Positions 8,392 to 17,134 of a stretch of DNA of 64,000 nucleotides are shown piece after piece. This DNA is from ZC4RG36 sp964652205 (GTDB lineage: Bacteria; Chloroflexota; Anaerolineae; Aggregatilineales; Phototrophicaceae). The translations under genes were made by a program, and so were the position numbers. Under the pieces are notes generated by a model. That model saw only the letters and a list, made by a program, of their open reading frames with translations. It was not told the origin of the DNA and made no database searches. The stretch covers positions 13,484-77,483 of the forward strand of contig CAZZAO010000007.1 in NCBI GenBank assembly GCA_964652205.1, given 5' to 3'. The first letter of the stretch is position 1; the number at the start of each line of letters is the position of its first letter.

Positions 8392-9170
8392 GCAGCTATC
8401 GATACAAGAAGTCGACGGCCCCTCCGCCGCAGCCGGGCTGGGCGGTCTACTTACGCACGAGCAGCGAAGATCACCAGAAGCCAGAGCTTTCACGGGCGCG
8501 TCAGCGCGCCATCATTGAAGGGAATGTGCTGGCGCACTCCGAGTTGCCTGTCATCAATGAATATGTGGACGTATTGACGGGCAAAACACCAAAACGGGTC
8601 GGATATCAACAGCTTCTCGCGGATGCGCGCGCAGGCAAGTTCTCGCACGTGATCGTCGAGCGAGCCGACCGGTTCGGACGCAATGACTCGGAGGCGCTGC
8701 GTGCAATCGATGAATTGAACGATTTCGGGGTAGCGGTGCGCTTTGCCAACTCTCCCGATCTCGATCCGATGGACCCGGACGACCGGGTGCTGGTCGCGCT
8801 TTCGTTCACACTTGCTCGGCGCGAGTCGGCATTGTTGGGAATCCGTACACGCGGCGGACAGCAGGCAAAGCGCAAGAGCGGTGGCTATATCAGCTACGCG
8901 CCCGATGGATATACGAACGTCACGGCGCGCACCGATAGTAAGAGGCGCACCGATTTGGGACGCTGGGACAAGTGGATCGAGCGAGACCCGGAGCGCGCCA
9001 AAGTCATCCGCGAAGCGTGGGATTTGCTGCTGGAAGACAGAATTTCGGTACGGGAAATTGCTGAAACGCTCCATGAACGCGGCTATCGTCATCGCACAGG
9101 CAGACCCTTCGTTGAACTGACAGCGAGCGGAAAGCGCAAGGCGAATATCCCTCTGCAATATCTTCCATAA
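8388..9170 (+). CDS. Large serine recombinase, N-terminal part of a frameshifted gene
   Basis: This 260-residue frame holds the catalytic domain (WAVYLRTSSEDHQKPELSRA, with nucleophile Ser) and most of the recombinase domain (VIREAWDLLLEDRISVREIA). It is close in sequence to the preceding recombinase, so the pair arose by duplication. Homology stops at KANIP. The next aligned residues (NWTYAGWVVSLKNG, matching DWTYAGWVASACDG in the neighbour) are in another frame from about 9150. A single-base frameshift therefore separates this part from 9199-10152. The cause could be mutation, sequencing error or recoding. It is translationally coupled to the upstream recombinase by a 4-base overlap. Confidence 0.8.
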   Translation: MSSYRYKKSTAPPPQPGWAVYLRTSSEDHQKPELSRARQRAIIEGNVLAHSELPVINEYVDVLTGKTPKRVGYQQLLADARAGKFSHVIVERADRFGRNDSEALRAIDELNDFGVAVRFANSPDLDPMDPDDRVLVALSFTLARRESALLGIRTRGGQQAKRKSGGYISYAPDGYTNVTARTDSKRRTDLGRWDKWIERDPERAKVIREAWDLLLEDRISVREIAETLHERGYRHRTGRPFVELTASGKRKANIPLQYLP

Positions 9171-9198
9171 CTGGACCTATGCAGGCTGGGTCGTCAGC

Positions 9199-10152
9199 TT
9201 GAAGAACGGGGTAATGCCCAAGACCGTGCGTGGCAATTGGGAACCCATCGTTACGACAGAGGAGTTTGAACGGGCGCAGGAAATCCTGGTGAGGCGAAAC
9301 GCACATCGAACCGTGCGGCGCAAGCAATTTTATCTGCTCACCGGATTGGTTTTCCTTCGCCGAAAAGATGGTAAGCTTCGCCGAATGAGCGGCTCGACCT
9401 CTAACGCCGGGCGACATGGTGGAGGTACACCCTACTACCGGATTGAAGGCGCAGGCGAAGCGAGTTTCCTTTGTGCCGTGATCGATGCAGCAGTCGAACG
9501 CGAAATCTGCCGCATTCAGGTCGATCCCGATCTCATTCCCCTCATCCGTGCTAGCTACACCAAAGACCTTCAAGAGAGTATGGGACATGTGCGTCCTGAT
9601 CGGCGCAGCCAACTGCAACTCGCGTTGAAGCAGGTTGACGATGAAGAAGCGCGAGCGATTCGGTTGTATGCGGCGGGCAAGATTTCGGACGAGATTTGGG
9701 AGAGCATGTGGGTGGAATGGCAGGATCGCCGACAAACCATTCAACGAACGCTCGAAACCATGCAGCAGGATCACCAGGTTCATGTCAACAACCTGGACTT
9801 GGCGCTGGAAATTATCGCCAGGATTGGAACGCTGTATAATGGCTTGCAGCGCAGTGATCAAAAAGAACTGCTGCGCCAAGTGGTTGAACGAGTCATCGTG
9901 GAGGATGACGGTCAGGTAAGCTTGGAACTGCGTACACCGTTCGGCTACCTCAACACCCTGGTAGACGACATCAAGCGCGGGCAATCGCGCGTTGAGAAAC
10001 CGGTGAAGCGTGGACGACACACAACAAAAAACGCCGGGGATGTTTCTCCCGGCGTTTCCCCCGAACTAAGTTCGAGTCACGTCCAACTAGTCTCCGCAGC
10101 CAGGATTCGAACCTGGGACCCATCGGTTAACAGCCGATTGCTCTGCCGCTGA
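9199..10152 (+). pseudogene. Large serine recombinase, C-terminal part after frameshift
   Basis: This continues the recombinase of 8388-9170 in another frame. Visible parts are the end of the recombinase domain (VRGNWEPIVTTEEFERAQEI), a zinc-ribbon-like segment and a long charged coiled coil (about 150-240 of this part). The ribbon segment (FYLLTGLVFLRRKDGKLRRM) lacks the CxxC pairs usual in large serine integrases. The last 35 codons cross the tRNA-Asn terminator and enter the tRNA 3' half antisense (ARIRTWDPSVNSRLLCR). This end therefore looks like host sequence captured at an integration junction. Without an upstream start in this frame it is probably not translated alone. Confidence 0.75.
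10029..10057 (-). terminator. Rho-independent terminator of tRNA-Asn
   Basis: A perfect 10-base stem (AAACGCCGGG paired with CCCGGCGTTT) around a 9-base loop is followed on the minus strand by a T run (complement of 10026-10031). It lies 36 bases after the tRNA-Asn 3' end. The frameshifted recombinase frame reads through it. Confidence 0.85.
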
Positions 10153-10163
10153 GCTACTGCGGA
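10093..10163 (-). tRNA. tRNA-Asn (anticodon GTT)
   Basis: A 71-base cloverleaf on the minus strand. The acceptor stem is TCCGCAG/CTGCGGA, the D arm GCTC-GAGC, the anticodon stem ATCGG/CCGAT with loop CTGTTAA, and the T arm CCAGG-TTCGAAT-CCTGG. The CCA end is not encoded. All stems pair fully. It has a strong promoter and a terminator. The 3' half overlaps the end of the recombinase frame on the other strand, so this gene is the likely integration site of the island. Confidence 0.95.
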
Positions 10164-10174
10164 ATGTGCCGGAC

Positions 10175-10203
10175 ATAGTAGCAAAGTGACCTCAGGCTGT
10201 CAA
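10175..10203 (-). promoter_or_regulatory. Sigma-70-type promoter of tRNA-Asn
   Basis: Read on the minus strand, TTGACA (10198-10203) and TACTAT (10175-10180) are separated by exactly 17 bases. The start point would fall just before the tRNA 5' end at 10163. Confidence 0.85.
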
Positions 10204-10490
10204 GGGCAGAGCAGGCGAGAAAGGTCAGTTTCTGGCCTGATTTGCGCCTGTGAAAACACAGGGCTTCACTGGATAGCAACTCGTCTGGCCGAAGGCTGGC
10301 CTTCAGGAAAACACACGATCAGCCTGGCCCTGTGGCTTTTAGATCGTCGTTCGTCCCGCTGCAAACAATCTTGCTCGATCCTCAGAGTGTCGGGTTCCAC
10401 ATCCGCTCGTTCAGTGCTAAAACACCCACGCTGGCACTTATCCCCGCTTAAGGCGCAAACCTCGACTTTGCGGTAGAATGCGTTATGTAG

Positions 10491-10510
10491 TCTGCAATAA
10501 TTATTGCAGA
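10491..10510. promoter_or_regulatory. Perfect 20-base palindrome, candidate operator
   Basis: TCTGCAATAA is followed directly by its reverse complement TTATTGCAGA, about 130 bases upstream of the secreted propeller gene. The symmetry suits a dimeric regulator. Neither the regulator nor the affected gene is known. Confidence 0.4.
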
Positions 10511-10636
10511 GAATCGATGATTAGCGCGGTGCTGCTCGTCTGATTCCTTCCCCGCCGCTGCCGTGATGCTCAGCCCTCCCGACGACATTCATCGCTGCCT
10601 GCGATCTGAAGGCGCAGGATTGAAAGGAATTTTCCT

Positions 10637-11887
10637 ATGCGGCACAGACTGAATTTTATTTTTCTCGCCCTCGCCCTGCTGATCGGCGCGGCGGTCGTTT
10701 CGGCGCAGCAGCAGCCCCCGCCTGAAATCGGCGCGGCGGTCGCTGCCCTGAGCGCCCGTGTCGGCACGACGCTGACGGCGGAGACGCTCGATTCGTTCAC
10801 CTGGAGCGCTCAGACCTTCGCTGATACCAGTCTGGACTGCCCGCAGCCCGATCAGGCGTATGCGCAGATTCAGACGAACGGGTTTCAATTCCTGCTCGTT
10901 TATCAGGGACAGAGCTACGATTACCGCGTGACGACTGGCGGCGGCGCGGTCATCCTCTGCTCAACCGGCGCGGGGACAGAAACCGCAGGCGCGACGGCAG
11001 CCGTGTCCCCCGAAGTCAGCGCGACTCTGGCCGCGCCAACCGACGCCGCCCCGGCAGCGACGCTTGCGCCGACGACCGTGGTTGCGCCCTGCACCAGCGG
11101 CCTGACGCCGCGGCTGACGGTCGGGCAGTTGGCCCGGACATCGACCGGCGTTTCCAGTAACGTCCGCGCGACGCCGGATGCCAACGGACAGGTGATGGGC
11201 GCGGTCGGCGCGGGGATTACCTTCAATATACTCGAAGGCCCGGTCTGCGGGCCGGAAGGCTTCAACTGGTGGCGCGTCCAGCAGGGCGCTCTGACCGGTT
11301 GGGTGGCGGAAGGGCAGAACGGCCTCTACTATCTAGAGCCAGTGCCACAGCCGCTGCCTGCCGCCGACGCGCTCACGGTGATCGACTCGACGAATGTGCC
11401 TGATCTGGTGCAGCTTTCGCGGCTCGACGGCAACCTGAGCGGCGTCATCGCCTGGTCGCCGGACGGGACACTGCTGGCCGTGGCTGGCTCGAATACCGTC
11501 AACCCCGGCATCTGGCTCTATCCCGCTGCCGGGCTGGATTCTCAGCAGCCGCGCCAGATTGCCACGACGGCCATTCCGACGGCGCTGGCCTTCACTGCGG
11601 ATGGCAGGCTGCTGGCGGTCGGCACGGCGGGCGGTCGCGTGACCTTCTACGACTCGGCTTCAGGCGCGGCGGGCTTCAGCTTCGGGCTGAACCTGGGCGC
11701 GGTGCGTGATCTGCGCTTCAGCCCGGATGGCCGCGTGCTGGCCGTGATTGGCGACGCCACGACGATGACTTTCTGGGGCGTGCCGACTTCGGCTGGCGCG
11801 AACGCGCCGGTCATTCCCGCGCTGACGGAAGAAGCGACTGTCGGCGCGCTGCCTGTCGAGGGCGTGACGCCGACGGCGCAAGGGTAA
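10637..11887 (+). CDS. Secreted SH3b and WD40-like beta-propeller protein
   Basis: The 416-residue protein has an N-terminal signal peptide (LNFIFLALALLIGAAVVSAQ). An Ala/Thr-rich linker lies at about 120-150, and a bacterial SH3-like domain at about 155-230 (SSNVRATPDANGQVMGAVGA, WWRVQQGALTGWVAEG). It ends in WD40-like blades (GVIAWSPDGTLLAVAGS, LAFTADGRLLAVGTAGG, LRFSPDGRVLAVIGDA). It contains only a few blades, so the propeller may be incomplete or assemble as an oligomer. AAAGGAA precedes the ATG. It is first in a four-gene run on this strand. Likely role is extracytoplasmic binding, inferred from the domains. Confidence 0.8.
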   Translation: MRHRLNFIFLALALLIGAAVVSAQQQPPPEIGAAVAALSARVGTTLTAETLDSFTWSAQTFADTSLDCPQPDQAYAQIQTNGFQFLLVYQGQSYDYRVTTGGGAVILCSTGAGTETAGATAAVSPEVSATLAAPTDAAPAATLAPTTVVAPCTSGLTPRLTVGQLARTSTGVSSNVRATPDANGQVMGAVGAGITFNILEGPVCGPEGFNWWRVQQGALTGWVAEGQNGLYYLEPVPQPLPAADALTVIDSTNVPDLVQLSRLDGNLSGVIAWSPDGTLLAVAGSNTVNPGIWLYPAAGLDSQQPRQIATTAIPTALAFTADGRLLAVGTAGGRVTFYDSASGAAGFSFGLNLGAVRDLRFSPDGRVLAVIGDATTMTFWGVPTSAGANAPVIPALTEEATVGALPVEGVTPTAQG

Positions 11888-11907
11888 TGAAATGAAAAGG
11901 CAGCCTG

Positions 11908-12567
11908 ATGCAGCGGACTGACGGCGAGCAGGAACTCCAGTTGACTCTCGGCCCCGACATCGAGATCGGCGCGAGCCTGACTCTGCCGCCGTCGGCGCGG
12001 AGCATCGTCCTATTCGCGCACGGCAGCGGCAGCAGCCGACACAGTGCGCGCAATCGCACTGTCGCGCGGACGCTCAACGCGGCGGGCATCGCCACGCTGC
12101 TGATCGACCTGCTGACGGCAGACGAGGACGCTGAAGACCGGCACACGCGCCAGTTCCGCTTCGACATTAATCGGCTGGCGCGTCGCCTGAGCCAGACGAT
12201 CAACTGGCTGGAAGGACAGCCGCTGACGCGCGATTTCAAGCTCGGCCTGTTTGGGGCCAGCACCGGGGCAGGCGCGGCGCTCGTGGTGGCAGCCGACAGG
12301 CACGACGCTGTTGCGGCGGTCGTCTCGCGCGGTGGTCGGCCTGATCTGGCGGGCGCGGCCCTCAACCGTGTCTATGCGCCGACGCTGCTGATCGTCGGCG
12401 AGGCCGATCCGACGGTGCTGGAGCTGAATCGGCTGGCGCTCCAGCATCTCAGCGGGCCGACTCATCTGGAGATCATCCCCGGCGCAACGCATCTGTTCGA
12501 GGAGCCGGGGACGCTCGAACAGGCGGCGCAGGTGGCGCGAAGCTGGTTCCAGAAATATCTCATCTGA
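11908..12567 (+). CDS. Alpha/beta hydrolase, dienelactone-hydrolase-like
   Basis: The 219-residue protein shows the alpha/beta hydrolase elements: oxyanion region LFAHGSGSSRHSARNR, nucleophile elbow GASTGAGAA (Ser at about residue 117), an Asp-containing loop IVGEADPTV, and His in GATHLFEEPG. There is no signal peptide, so it is cytoplasmic. The family hydrolyses esters or lactones, but the substrate cannot be read from sequence. It begins 20 bases after the propeller gene and is followed by the PRC-barrel gene, so all are likely one transcript. Confidence 0.85.
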   Translation: MQRTDGEQELQLTLGPDIEIGASLTLPPSARSIVLFAHGSGSSRHSARNRTVARTLNAAGIATLLIDLLTADEDAEDRHTRQFRFDINRLARRLSQTINWLEGQPLTRDFKLGLFGASTGAGAALVVAADRHDAVAAVVSRGGRPDLAGAALNRVYAPTLLIVGEADPTVLELNRLALQHLSGPTHLEIIPGATHLFEEPGTLEQAAQVARSWFQKYLI

Positions 12568-12593
12568 TCCCTGCTTAAGAAAGAGGGCCGATC

Positions 12594-13241
12594 ATGCAGC
12601 AGTTCAAACACGGAACGGAAGTGATGCTGGCCGATGGGCGCAAAGTCGGCTCGGTGGATCGCGTGGTCATGGACCCGAACACGAAGGAAGTCAGCGGCAT
12701 CGTCGTTCGCAAGGGCCTGCTGTTCGTCGATGACAAGGTCGTGCCGGTAAGCCAGATCAGTCTGGCGACTGAGGATCAGGTCATCATTACGGCGACTGAC
12801 CCCGATAAGCTGCCGAATTTCATCGAGACGGAGTACGTTGGCCCCGGCCTGGCGACGGGCGAAGAACAGGCCGAGGCGACTCTGGCTGCGCCGCTCTACT
12901 GGTATCCGCCGATTGGGGCGGCGATGTGGGGCTACCCGCCTGTCACCGGCTATCCGCCGGGGCTGCCGATTGCCGGGCATAAGCAAATCCCTGAAGGGGA
13001 AATCGCCCTGCACGAGGGCGCGCGCGTCATAAGTTCGGACGGGGAGCACGTCGGCGACGTCGGGCGCGTGATCGTCAATGAAGCCGACCACCGGGTCAGC
13101 CATTTTGTCCTGACCAAAGGGCTGCTGTTCCCGGAAAAGAAACTGCTGCCGATGGCCTGGGTCAAGTCGATTCACGATGAACAGGTGCAGTTGAACGTCG
13201 AGACTGCCGTTCTGGAGCAGGTTCGTCCGTATCTCGATTGA
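12594..13241 (+). CDS. Two-domain PRC-barrel protein
   Basis: The 215-residue protein has two PRC-barrel-like halves. The first is residues 3-75 (GTEVMLADGRKVGSVDRVVM, GIVVRKGLLFVDDKVVPVSQ). The second is about 130-210 (GARVISSDGEHVGDVGRVIV, FVLTKGLLFPEKKLLPMAWV). They are joined by a Pro/Tyr/Gly-rich linker. PRC-barrels bind RNA, photosynthetic reaction centres or other partners. No partner is indicated here. GAGGG precedes the ATG. Confidence 0.85.
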   Translation: MQQFKHGTEVMLADGRKVGSVDRVVMDPNTKEVSGIVVRKGLLFVDDKVVPVSQISLATEDQVIITATDPDKLPNFIETEYVGPGLATGEEQAEATLAAPLYWYPPIGAAMWGYPPVTGYPPGLPIAGHKQIPEGEIALHEGARVISSDGEHVGDVGRVIVNEADHRVSHFVLTKGLLFPEKKLLPMAWVKSIHDEQVQLNVETAVLEQVRPYLD

Positions 13242-13257
13242 TCGTTTGAGGAAGCCT

Positions 13258-14286
13258 ATGCCATCGTCGATTCGCCGCGCTCTTTCGTCCTTCGGCTCGC
13301 TCGCGCTCCTGATTTTCATGGCCGCTGCGCTGGTCGGCTGGCAGGCCGCTCCGCCGCCGCAGCCTGCGACTCCGGCGGCGACCGCTGACGCCGCCATGAC
13401 TGCCTATCCGAACGCCGCTCTGCTGGTCGATAGCGACTGGGTAGCGGCCCATAGCGATGATGCTGCCGTGCGCGTGATCGATATGCGCGCGCCAGCCGCT
13501 TACAAAACCGGTCACATTCCCGGCGCGGTCAACCTGCCGGTTGCGGCCATTATCTCGACAGTCAACGGCGTCCCGTTTGAGTTCGACGTCAGCAAGGTGC
13601 AGCCAGCGCTCGAACGCATCGGCCTGACGCCGGAGATGACCGCCGTGATCTACGACGATCTCGGCATGATGAACAGCGCCCGGCTGTTCTGGACGCTCGA
13701 CTATCTCGGACACAAAGACTCGCGCATCCTCAACGGCGGCTGGGACGCCTGGAACGCGGCCAGGCAGCCTGTCTCGACCGAGACGCCCAATGTCACGCCA
13801 TCGAGCTATCCGGTGCAGCTTCAGCCCGATAAGCTCGTGAGCGCTGAGCAGGTGCTCGACCGGCTCGATGATCCGAAGACCATCATCGTCGATGCGCGCG
13901 GCGCGGGCGAATATTCTGGCGCGGTCAGGCTGGCGGCGCACGGCGGACATATCCCCGGCGCGCTGCTGTTCACCTGGTCGGACGCGCTCGATGGCGAGAT
14001 GGTCTCGACGACGCAGCCCGACTGGGCGGCGCACTTGCAGGATGCCGACGTCGAGTCCTTCAAGCCTGCTGCCGAAATTCACGTCCTGCTCGACCGCCTC
14101 GGCATTACGCCCGATAAGCAGGTCATCACCTACTGTCAGACCTTCTGGCGCGGCGCGCACGTCTACTTCCTGCTGCGGCTGATGGGTTTCACGCAGGTCG
14201 CAGGCTATGACGGCTCGTGGGTGGAGTGGGGCAATCGCGCCGACTTACCCTATATGGCCGGGATGCAGCCCTACAGCGCGTCGTAA
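13258..14286 (+). CDS. Exported two-domain rhodanese (thiosulfate sulfurtransferase)
   Basis: About 342 residues with an N-terminal hydrophobic export segment (SLALLIFMAAALVGWQAA) and a Pro/Ala linker. There are two rhodanese domains. In the first (about 60-175) the active-site loop lacks Cys (VIYDDLGMMNSARLFW), as usual for the structural half. The second has the catalytic Cys in ITYCQTFWRGAHVYFLLRLM. It should move sulfane sulfur from thiosulfate or mercaptopyruvate to acceptors outside the membrane. I chose the ATG at 13258, 7 bases after GAGGAAG, rather than the TTG at 13246. It is last in the run that starts at 10637. Confidence 0.88.
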   Translation: MPSSIRRALSSFGSLALLIFMAAALVGWQAAPPPQPATPAATADAAMTAYPNAALLVDSDWVAAHSDDAAVRVIDMRAPAAYKTGHIPGAVNLPVAAIISTVNGVPFEFDVSKVQPALERIGLTPEMTAVIYDDLGMMNSARLFWTLDYLGHKDSRILNGGWDAWNAARQPVSTETPNVTPSSYPVQLQPDKLVSAEQVLDRLDDPKTIIVDARGAGEYSGAVRLAAHGGHIPGALLFTWSDALDGEMVSTTQPDWAAHLQDADVESFKPAAEIHVLLDRLGITPDKQVITYCQTFWRGAHVYFLLRLMGFTQVAGYDGSWVEWGNRADLPYMAGMQPYSAS

Positions 14287-14638
14287 GTGCTGGATAGTCA
14301 AACGGCCCGCTTATCCGGGACGGCTCCGCTTTGCGTGGACGAAGCCTTGAGCGCGCGCTCGACCGGTTCTGCGCGGGCTGAAAATGGATTTCGCGTCGGC
14401 TTTTACCTAAATTCGTGAAAAACATGTTGCGCGCGCTGAATCTGGCTTATGATTGTTATTACCGCACTAACCAGCGTGCGCTACAGCGTTGTCGTTCATC
14501 CTTATAGCGGATTGATACCGTCGATCAGGGGAACCTTTCCCGATTGATCGTCGAATTTTGCTGGCAGCGAACGGCCTGAATCGCTTGATTGTTTCTCAGG
14601 CGGCGCGCAGATCAGGGAGCAGAAGGGCAGGCACAGGC
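14287..14638. other. Intergenic region, 352 bases
   Basis: It separates the rhodanese gene from the response regulator. A TATGAT hexamer near 14449 could be part of a promoter, but no well-spaced -35 box is seen. No gene, clear terminator or repeat is found. Confidence 0.5.
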
Positions 14639-15085
14639 ATGAATGATGACATGCTGGTTGAGATCTTACTGGTTGAAGATAATCCAAACGACCTTGAGCT
14701 GACGCTCCACGCCTTAAAACGCTATAACCTGGGGAATCACGTCGAGGTGGCGCGGGATGGGGCCGAGGCGCTTGATTTTCTTTTCTGCACCGGGGCCTAT
14801 ACCGGGCGTAACCCGCGCAATGGGCCGAAGCTGATTTTGCTCGACCTTAAACTGCCGAAAGTTGACGGATTACAGGTGCTTCAGCGCATCAAGGACGACG
14901 AAAATATGCGCAAGATTCCAGTCGTCGTCATGACGTCATCGCGCGAGGAGCGGGACATTGTCGATTCCTACCGTCTGGGCGTCAACAGCTACGTGACCAA
15001 GCCGGTTGACTTCAGCCAGTTTGTCGAAGCTGTGCGCCAGGTGGGGATGTACTGGGTGGTTCTGAATCAGCCGCCGATTGCCTGA
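14639..15085 (+). CDS. Single-domain response regulator, Rcp1-like
   Basis: About 148 residues, a lone receiver. It has the acidic pair in ILLVEDNPNDLE, phospho-acceptor Asp in LILLDLKLPKVDG, Thr/Ser in VVMTSSREE and Lys in YVTKPVDF. The insertion after the second helix (FCTGAYTGRNPRNGPK) is typical of Rcp1-like regulators that serve phytochrome or other sensor kinases. I chose the ATG at 14639 because the longer frame adds unrelated sequence. It precedes a hybrid kinase by 28 bases and is its likely partner. Confidence 0.9.
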   Translation: MNDDMLVEILLVEDNPNDLELTLHALKRYNLGNHVEVARDGAEALDFLFCTGAYTGRNPRNGPKLILLDLKLPKVDGLQVLQRIKDDENMRKIPVVVMTSSREERDIVDSYRLGVNSYVTKPVDFSQFVEAVRQVGMYWVVLNQPPIA

Positions 15086-15113
15086 CGTGGAAGCAGCGCC
15101 AGAGAGTGTGCGT

Positions 15114-17066
15114 ATGTCTGACCGTATCAAAATGATTATCGTTGAGGATAACCCGGCAGACGTCGATTTGCTGCTGCACGCGCTTCATCGCTCCGACTTC
15201 GAGCCGGAGTGGCAGCGCGTCGATACGGAAGCGGATTATCTCGCGCTGCTCAAAGCCGATATTGATATTATTCTGGCTGATTACAGCCTGCCGCAGTTTA
15301 ACGCGCTCCGGGCGCTGCACACGCTCCAGCAGCAGCAGTTCGACATCCCCCTGATTGTGGTCACAGGCACGGTGACGGAAGATGTCGCCATCGCCTGTAT
15401 GCGTGAAGGCGCGGCGGACTACCTGCTCAAGGATCGGCTGACGCGGCTGGGTGAAGCCGTTCGACGCGCGCTCGACCAGAAGCGCCTGCGCGATGCCAAG
15501 CGTGTGGCCGATGAAACCCTGCGTCGTCATGCCGAAGAGTTAGAGCGGCTGGTCGATGAGCGCACCCGCGAGCTGCTGAACGCCAAGGAGCACGTCGAGG
15601 CAATCCTCAACAACACCAGCGATGCGATTGTGCTGGCGACCGAAGGCGGCATTATCGAGCAGATTAACCCGGCGCTGACCGCGCTGGCCCCCGATGTGGC
15701 GGCGCGGTCGGTCGGCGACACGCTCTGGTCGCTGGCCTCGCTGGATTATCGGGCGGTGGTGCGCGAAGCGGTCGAAATCCTGCTGCGCGAGCAGAAGACG
15801 CGGCGGCTGGAAATTCAGGTCGAAGGAGACAATGGCCGGCTGCTCGACATTGACCTGTCACTCGATCTGTTTTTTCAGCGCGGCATCGTGCAGGGGATTG
15901 TCGCCAGCCTGCGCGACGTCACCGAGCGCCGCCGGGCCGAGCGGGCGCTCAACCAGAGCGAGGCGCGCTATCGGCGGCTGGCGGAAAACGCGCGCGACAT
16001 CATTTTCCATTATCGCGTGCTGCCGACGCGCGGGCTGGAGTACCTCAACCCGGCAGCAGAAGTTGTCCTCGGCTACAGCCCGGAAGAATTTTATGCCGAC
16101 CCGGTGATCGCCGACCGGCTGATTCATCCCGACGAGCATCACGCGCTCATCGACCTGCCTCAGACAGAAGAGGCTTCAGCGCAGGGAGTCTTTCGCTGGG
16201 TACGGCGTGACGACGAGGTGATCTTTCTGGAGATGCGGACGGTGCCGATCTTCGACACGACGGGTAATCTGGTCGCCGTCGAGGGGATTGGCCGCGACGT
16301 GACCGAGCAGAGCCGCCGTGAGGAAGAATTACGCGCGCTGCTCGCCAGAGAGCGTGAACTGAACGAGCTGAAACAGCGCTTCGTCTCGATGGTCTCGCAC
16401 GAGTTCCGCACGCCGTTGTCGATGATTCAGGTCTCCAGCGACCTGCTTAAGCTCTATGGCGAGCGCCTGGGGCCGCAGCAGCGCGTCGAGCGCCTGCAAA
16501 CGATCCAATCGCAGGTTAAGCATCTGGTGGCGCTGCTGGACGATATTCTGGCGCTCAGTCGGGCCGAGTCGTTCGGCCTTGAATTTGCGCCAGACTGGAC
16601 GGATTTACAGTCGTTGTGCGGCAGCATCGTCAGTGAAATGCAGACGATAGCGACGACCCACCGCTTCGATCTGCTGGTGACGGGGGACTGCGGCTGGCTG
16701 AACGTCGACTCCCGGCTGATTAAACGGGCGCTGTCAAACCTGCTCTCGAACGCCGTCAAATATTCCGACGAAGGGACGCGGATTGGGGTCGAGATGGCCT
16801 GTTCGGGCAGCGTCGTGACGATCAGCGTCCGCGATCAGGGGATCGGCATTCCACCTGAAGACCTGACGCACATGTTCGAGGTCTTTCATCGCGCCCAGAA
16901 TGTGGGGTCGATCCCCGGAACTGGCCTCGGACTGCCTATCGTCCGTCAGGCGATACAGGCGCATGGTGGCGATGTGGCGGTTGAAAGTCAAGTCGGCGTC
17001 GGCACGGTCTTCACCATGACTATTCCGCTGGTTAACCCGGCTGATGGCGCCGAACCTCAGAATTAA
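15114..17066 (+). CDS. Hybrid sensor histidine kinase (REC-PAS-PAS-HisKA-HATPase)
   Basis: About 650 residues without membrane segments. Order: receiver (IIVEDNPADVDLLLHAL, Asp in IILADYSLPQ), a coiled linker, PAS (VEAILNNTSDAIVLATEGGI), a second PAS (RYRRLAENARDIIFHYRV), HisKA with phospho-His in FVSMVSHEFRTPLSMIQ, and HATPase with LSNLLSNAVKYSD, DQGIGIPPEDL and GTGLGLPIVRQAI. The N-terminal receiver suggests it is controlled by another kinase, or passes phosphate to the neighbouring Rcp1-like protein. The start at 15114 gives a normal receiver N-terminus. The signal is unknown. Confidence 0.9.
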   Translation: MSDRIKMIIVEDNPADVDLLLHALHRSDFEPEWQRVDTEADYLALLKADIDIILADYSLPQFNALRALHTLQQQQFDIPLIVVTGTVTEDVAIACMREGAADYLLKDRLTRLGEAVRRALDQKRLRDAKRVADETLRRHAEELERLVDERTRELLNAKEHVEAILNNTSDAIVLATEGGIIEQINPALTALAPDVAARSVGDTLWSLASLDYRAVVREAVEILLREQKTRRLEIQVEGDNGRLLDIDLSLDLFFQRGIVQGIVASLRDVTERRRAERALNQSEARYRRLAENARDIIFHYRVLPTRGLEYLNPAAEVVLGYSPEEFYADPVIADRLIHPDEHHALIDLPQTEEASAQGVFRWVRRDDEVIFLEMRTVPIFDTTGNLVAVEGIGRDVTEQSRREEELRALLARERELNELKQRFVSMVSHEFRTPLSMIQVSSDLLKLYGERLGPQQRVERLQTIQSQVKHLVALLDDILALSRAESFGLEFAPDWTDLQSLCGSIVSEMQTIATTHRFDLLVTGDCGWLNVDSRLIKRALSNLLSNAVKYSDEGTRIGVEMACSGSVVTISVRDQGIGIPPEDLTHMFEVFHRAQNVGSIPGTGLGLPIVRQAIQAHGGDVAVESQVGVGTVFTMTIPLVNPADGAEPQN

Positions 17067-17074
17067 TCTCTGGC

Positions 17075-17103
17075 TTGAAATCGCCGTTCAGGACGCCTAT
17101 AAT
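17075..17103 (+). promoter_or_regulatory. Sigma-70-type promoter of tRNA-Lys
   Basis: TTGAAA (17075-17080) and a perfect TATAAT (17098-17103) are 17 bases apart. The predicted start lies about 25 bases before the tRNA. Confidence 0.88.
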
Positions 17104-17134
17104 CAGCGTATTGTCGCGTTCGTTCGCGGCTGAT

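Larger units (their letters stand above)
10164..10636. other. Intergenic region with tRNA promoter and a 20-base palindrome
   Basis: This 470-base stretch holds the tRNA-Asn promoter near its left end and a perfect 20-base palindrome at 10491-10510. A 96-codon frame at 10186-10476 has no ribosome site and no recognisable sequence, so I do not call it a gene. Nothing else is supported. Confidence 0.6.

Noticed and set aside
3600..10092. Second copy of the tRNA-Asn 3' end marking the island's other boundary
   Set aside because: I looked for the T-arm sequence and saw no second copy by eye; an alignment search is needed.
10186..10476. 96-codon frame after tRNA-Asn
   Set aside because: No ribosome site, no family, and it overlaps the tRNA promoter.
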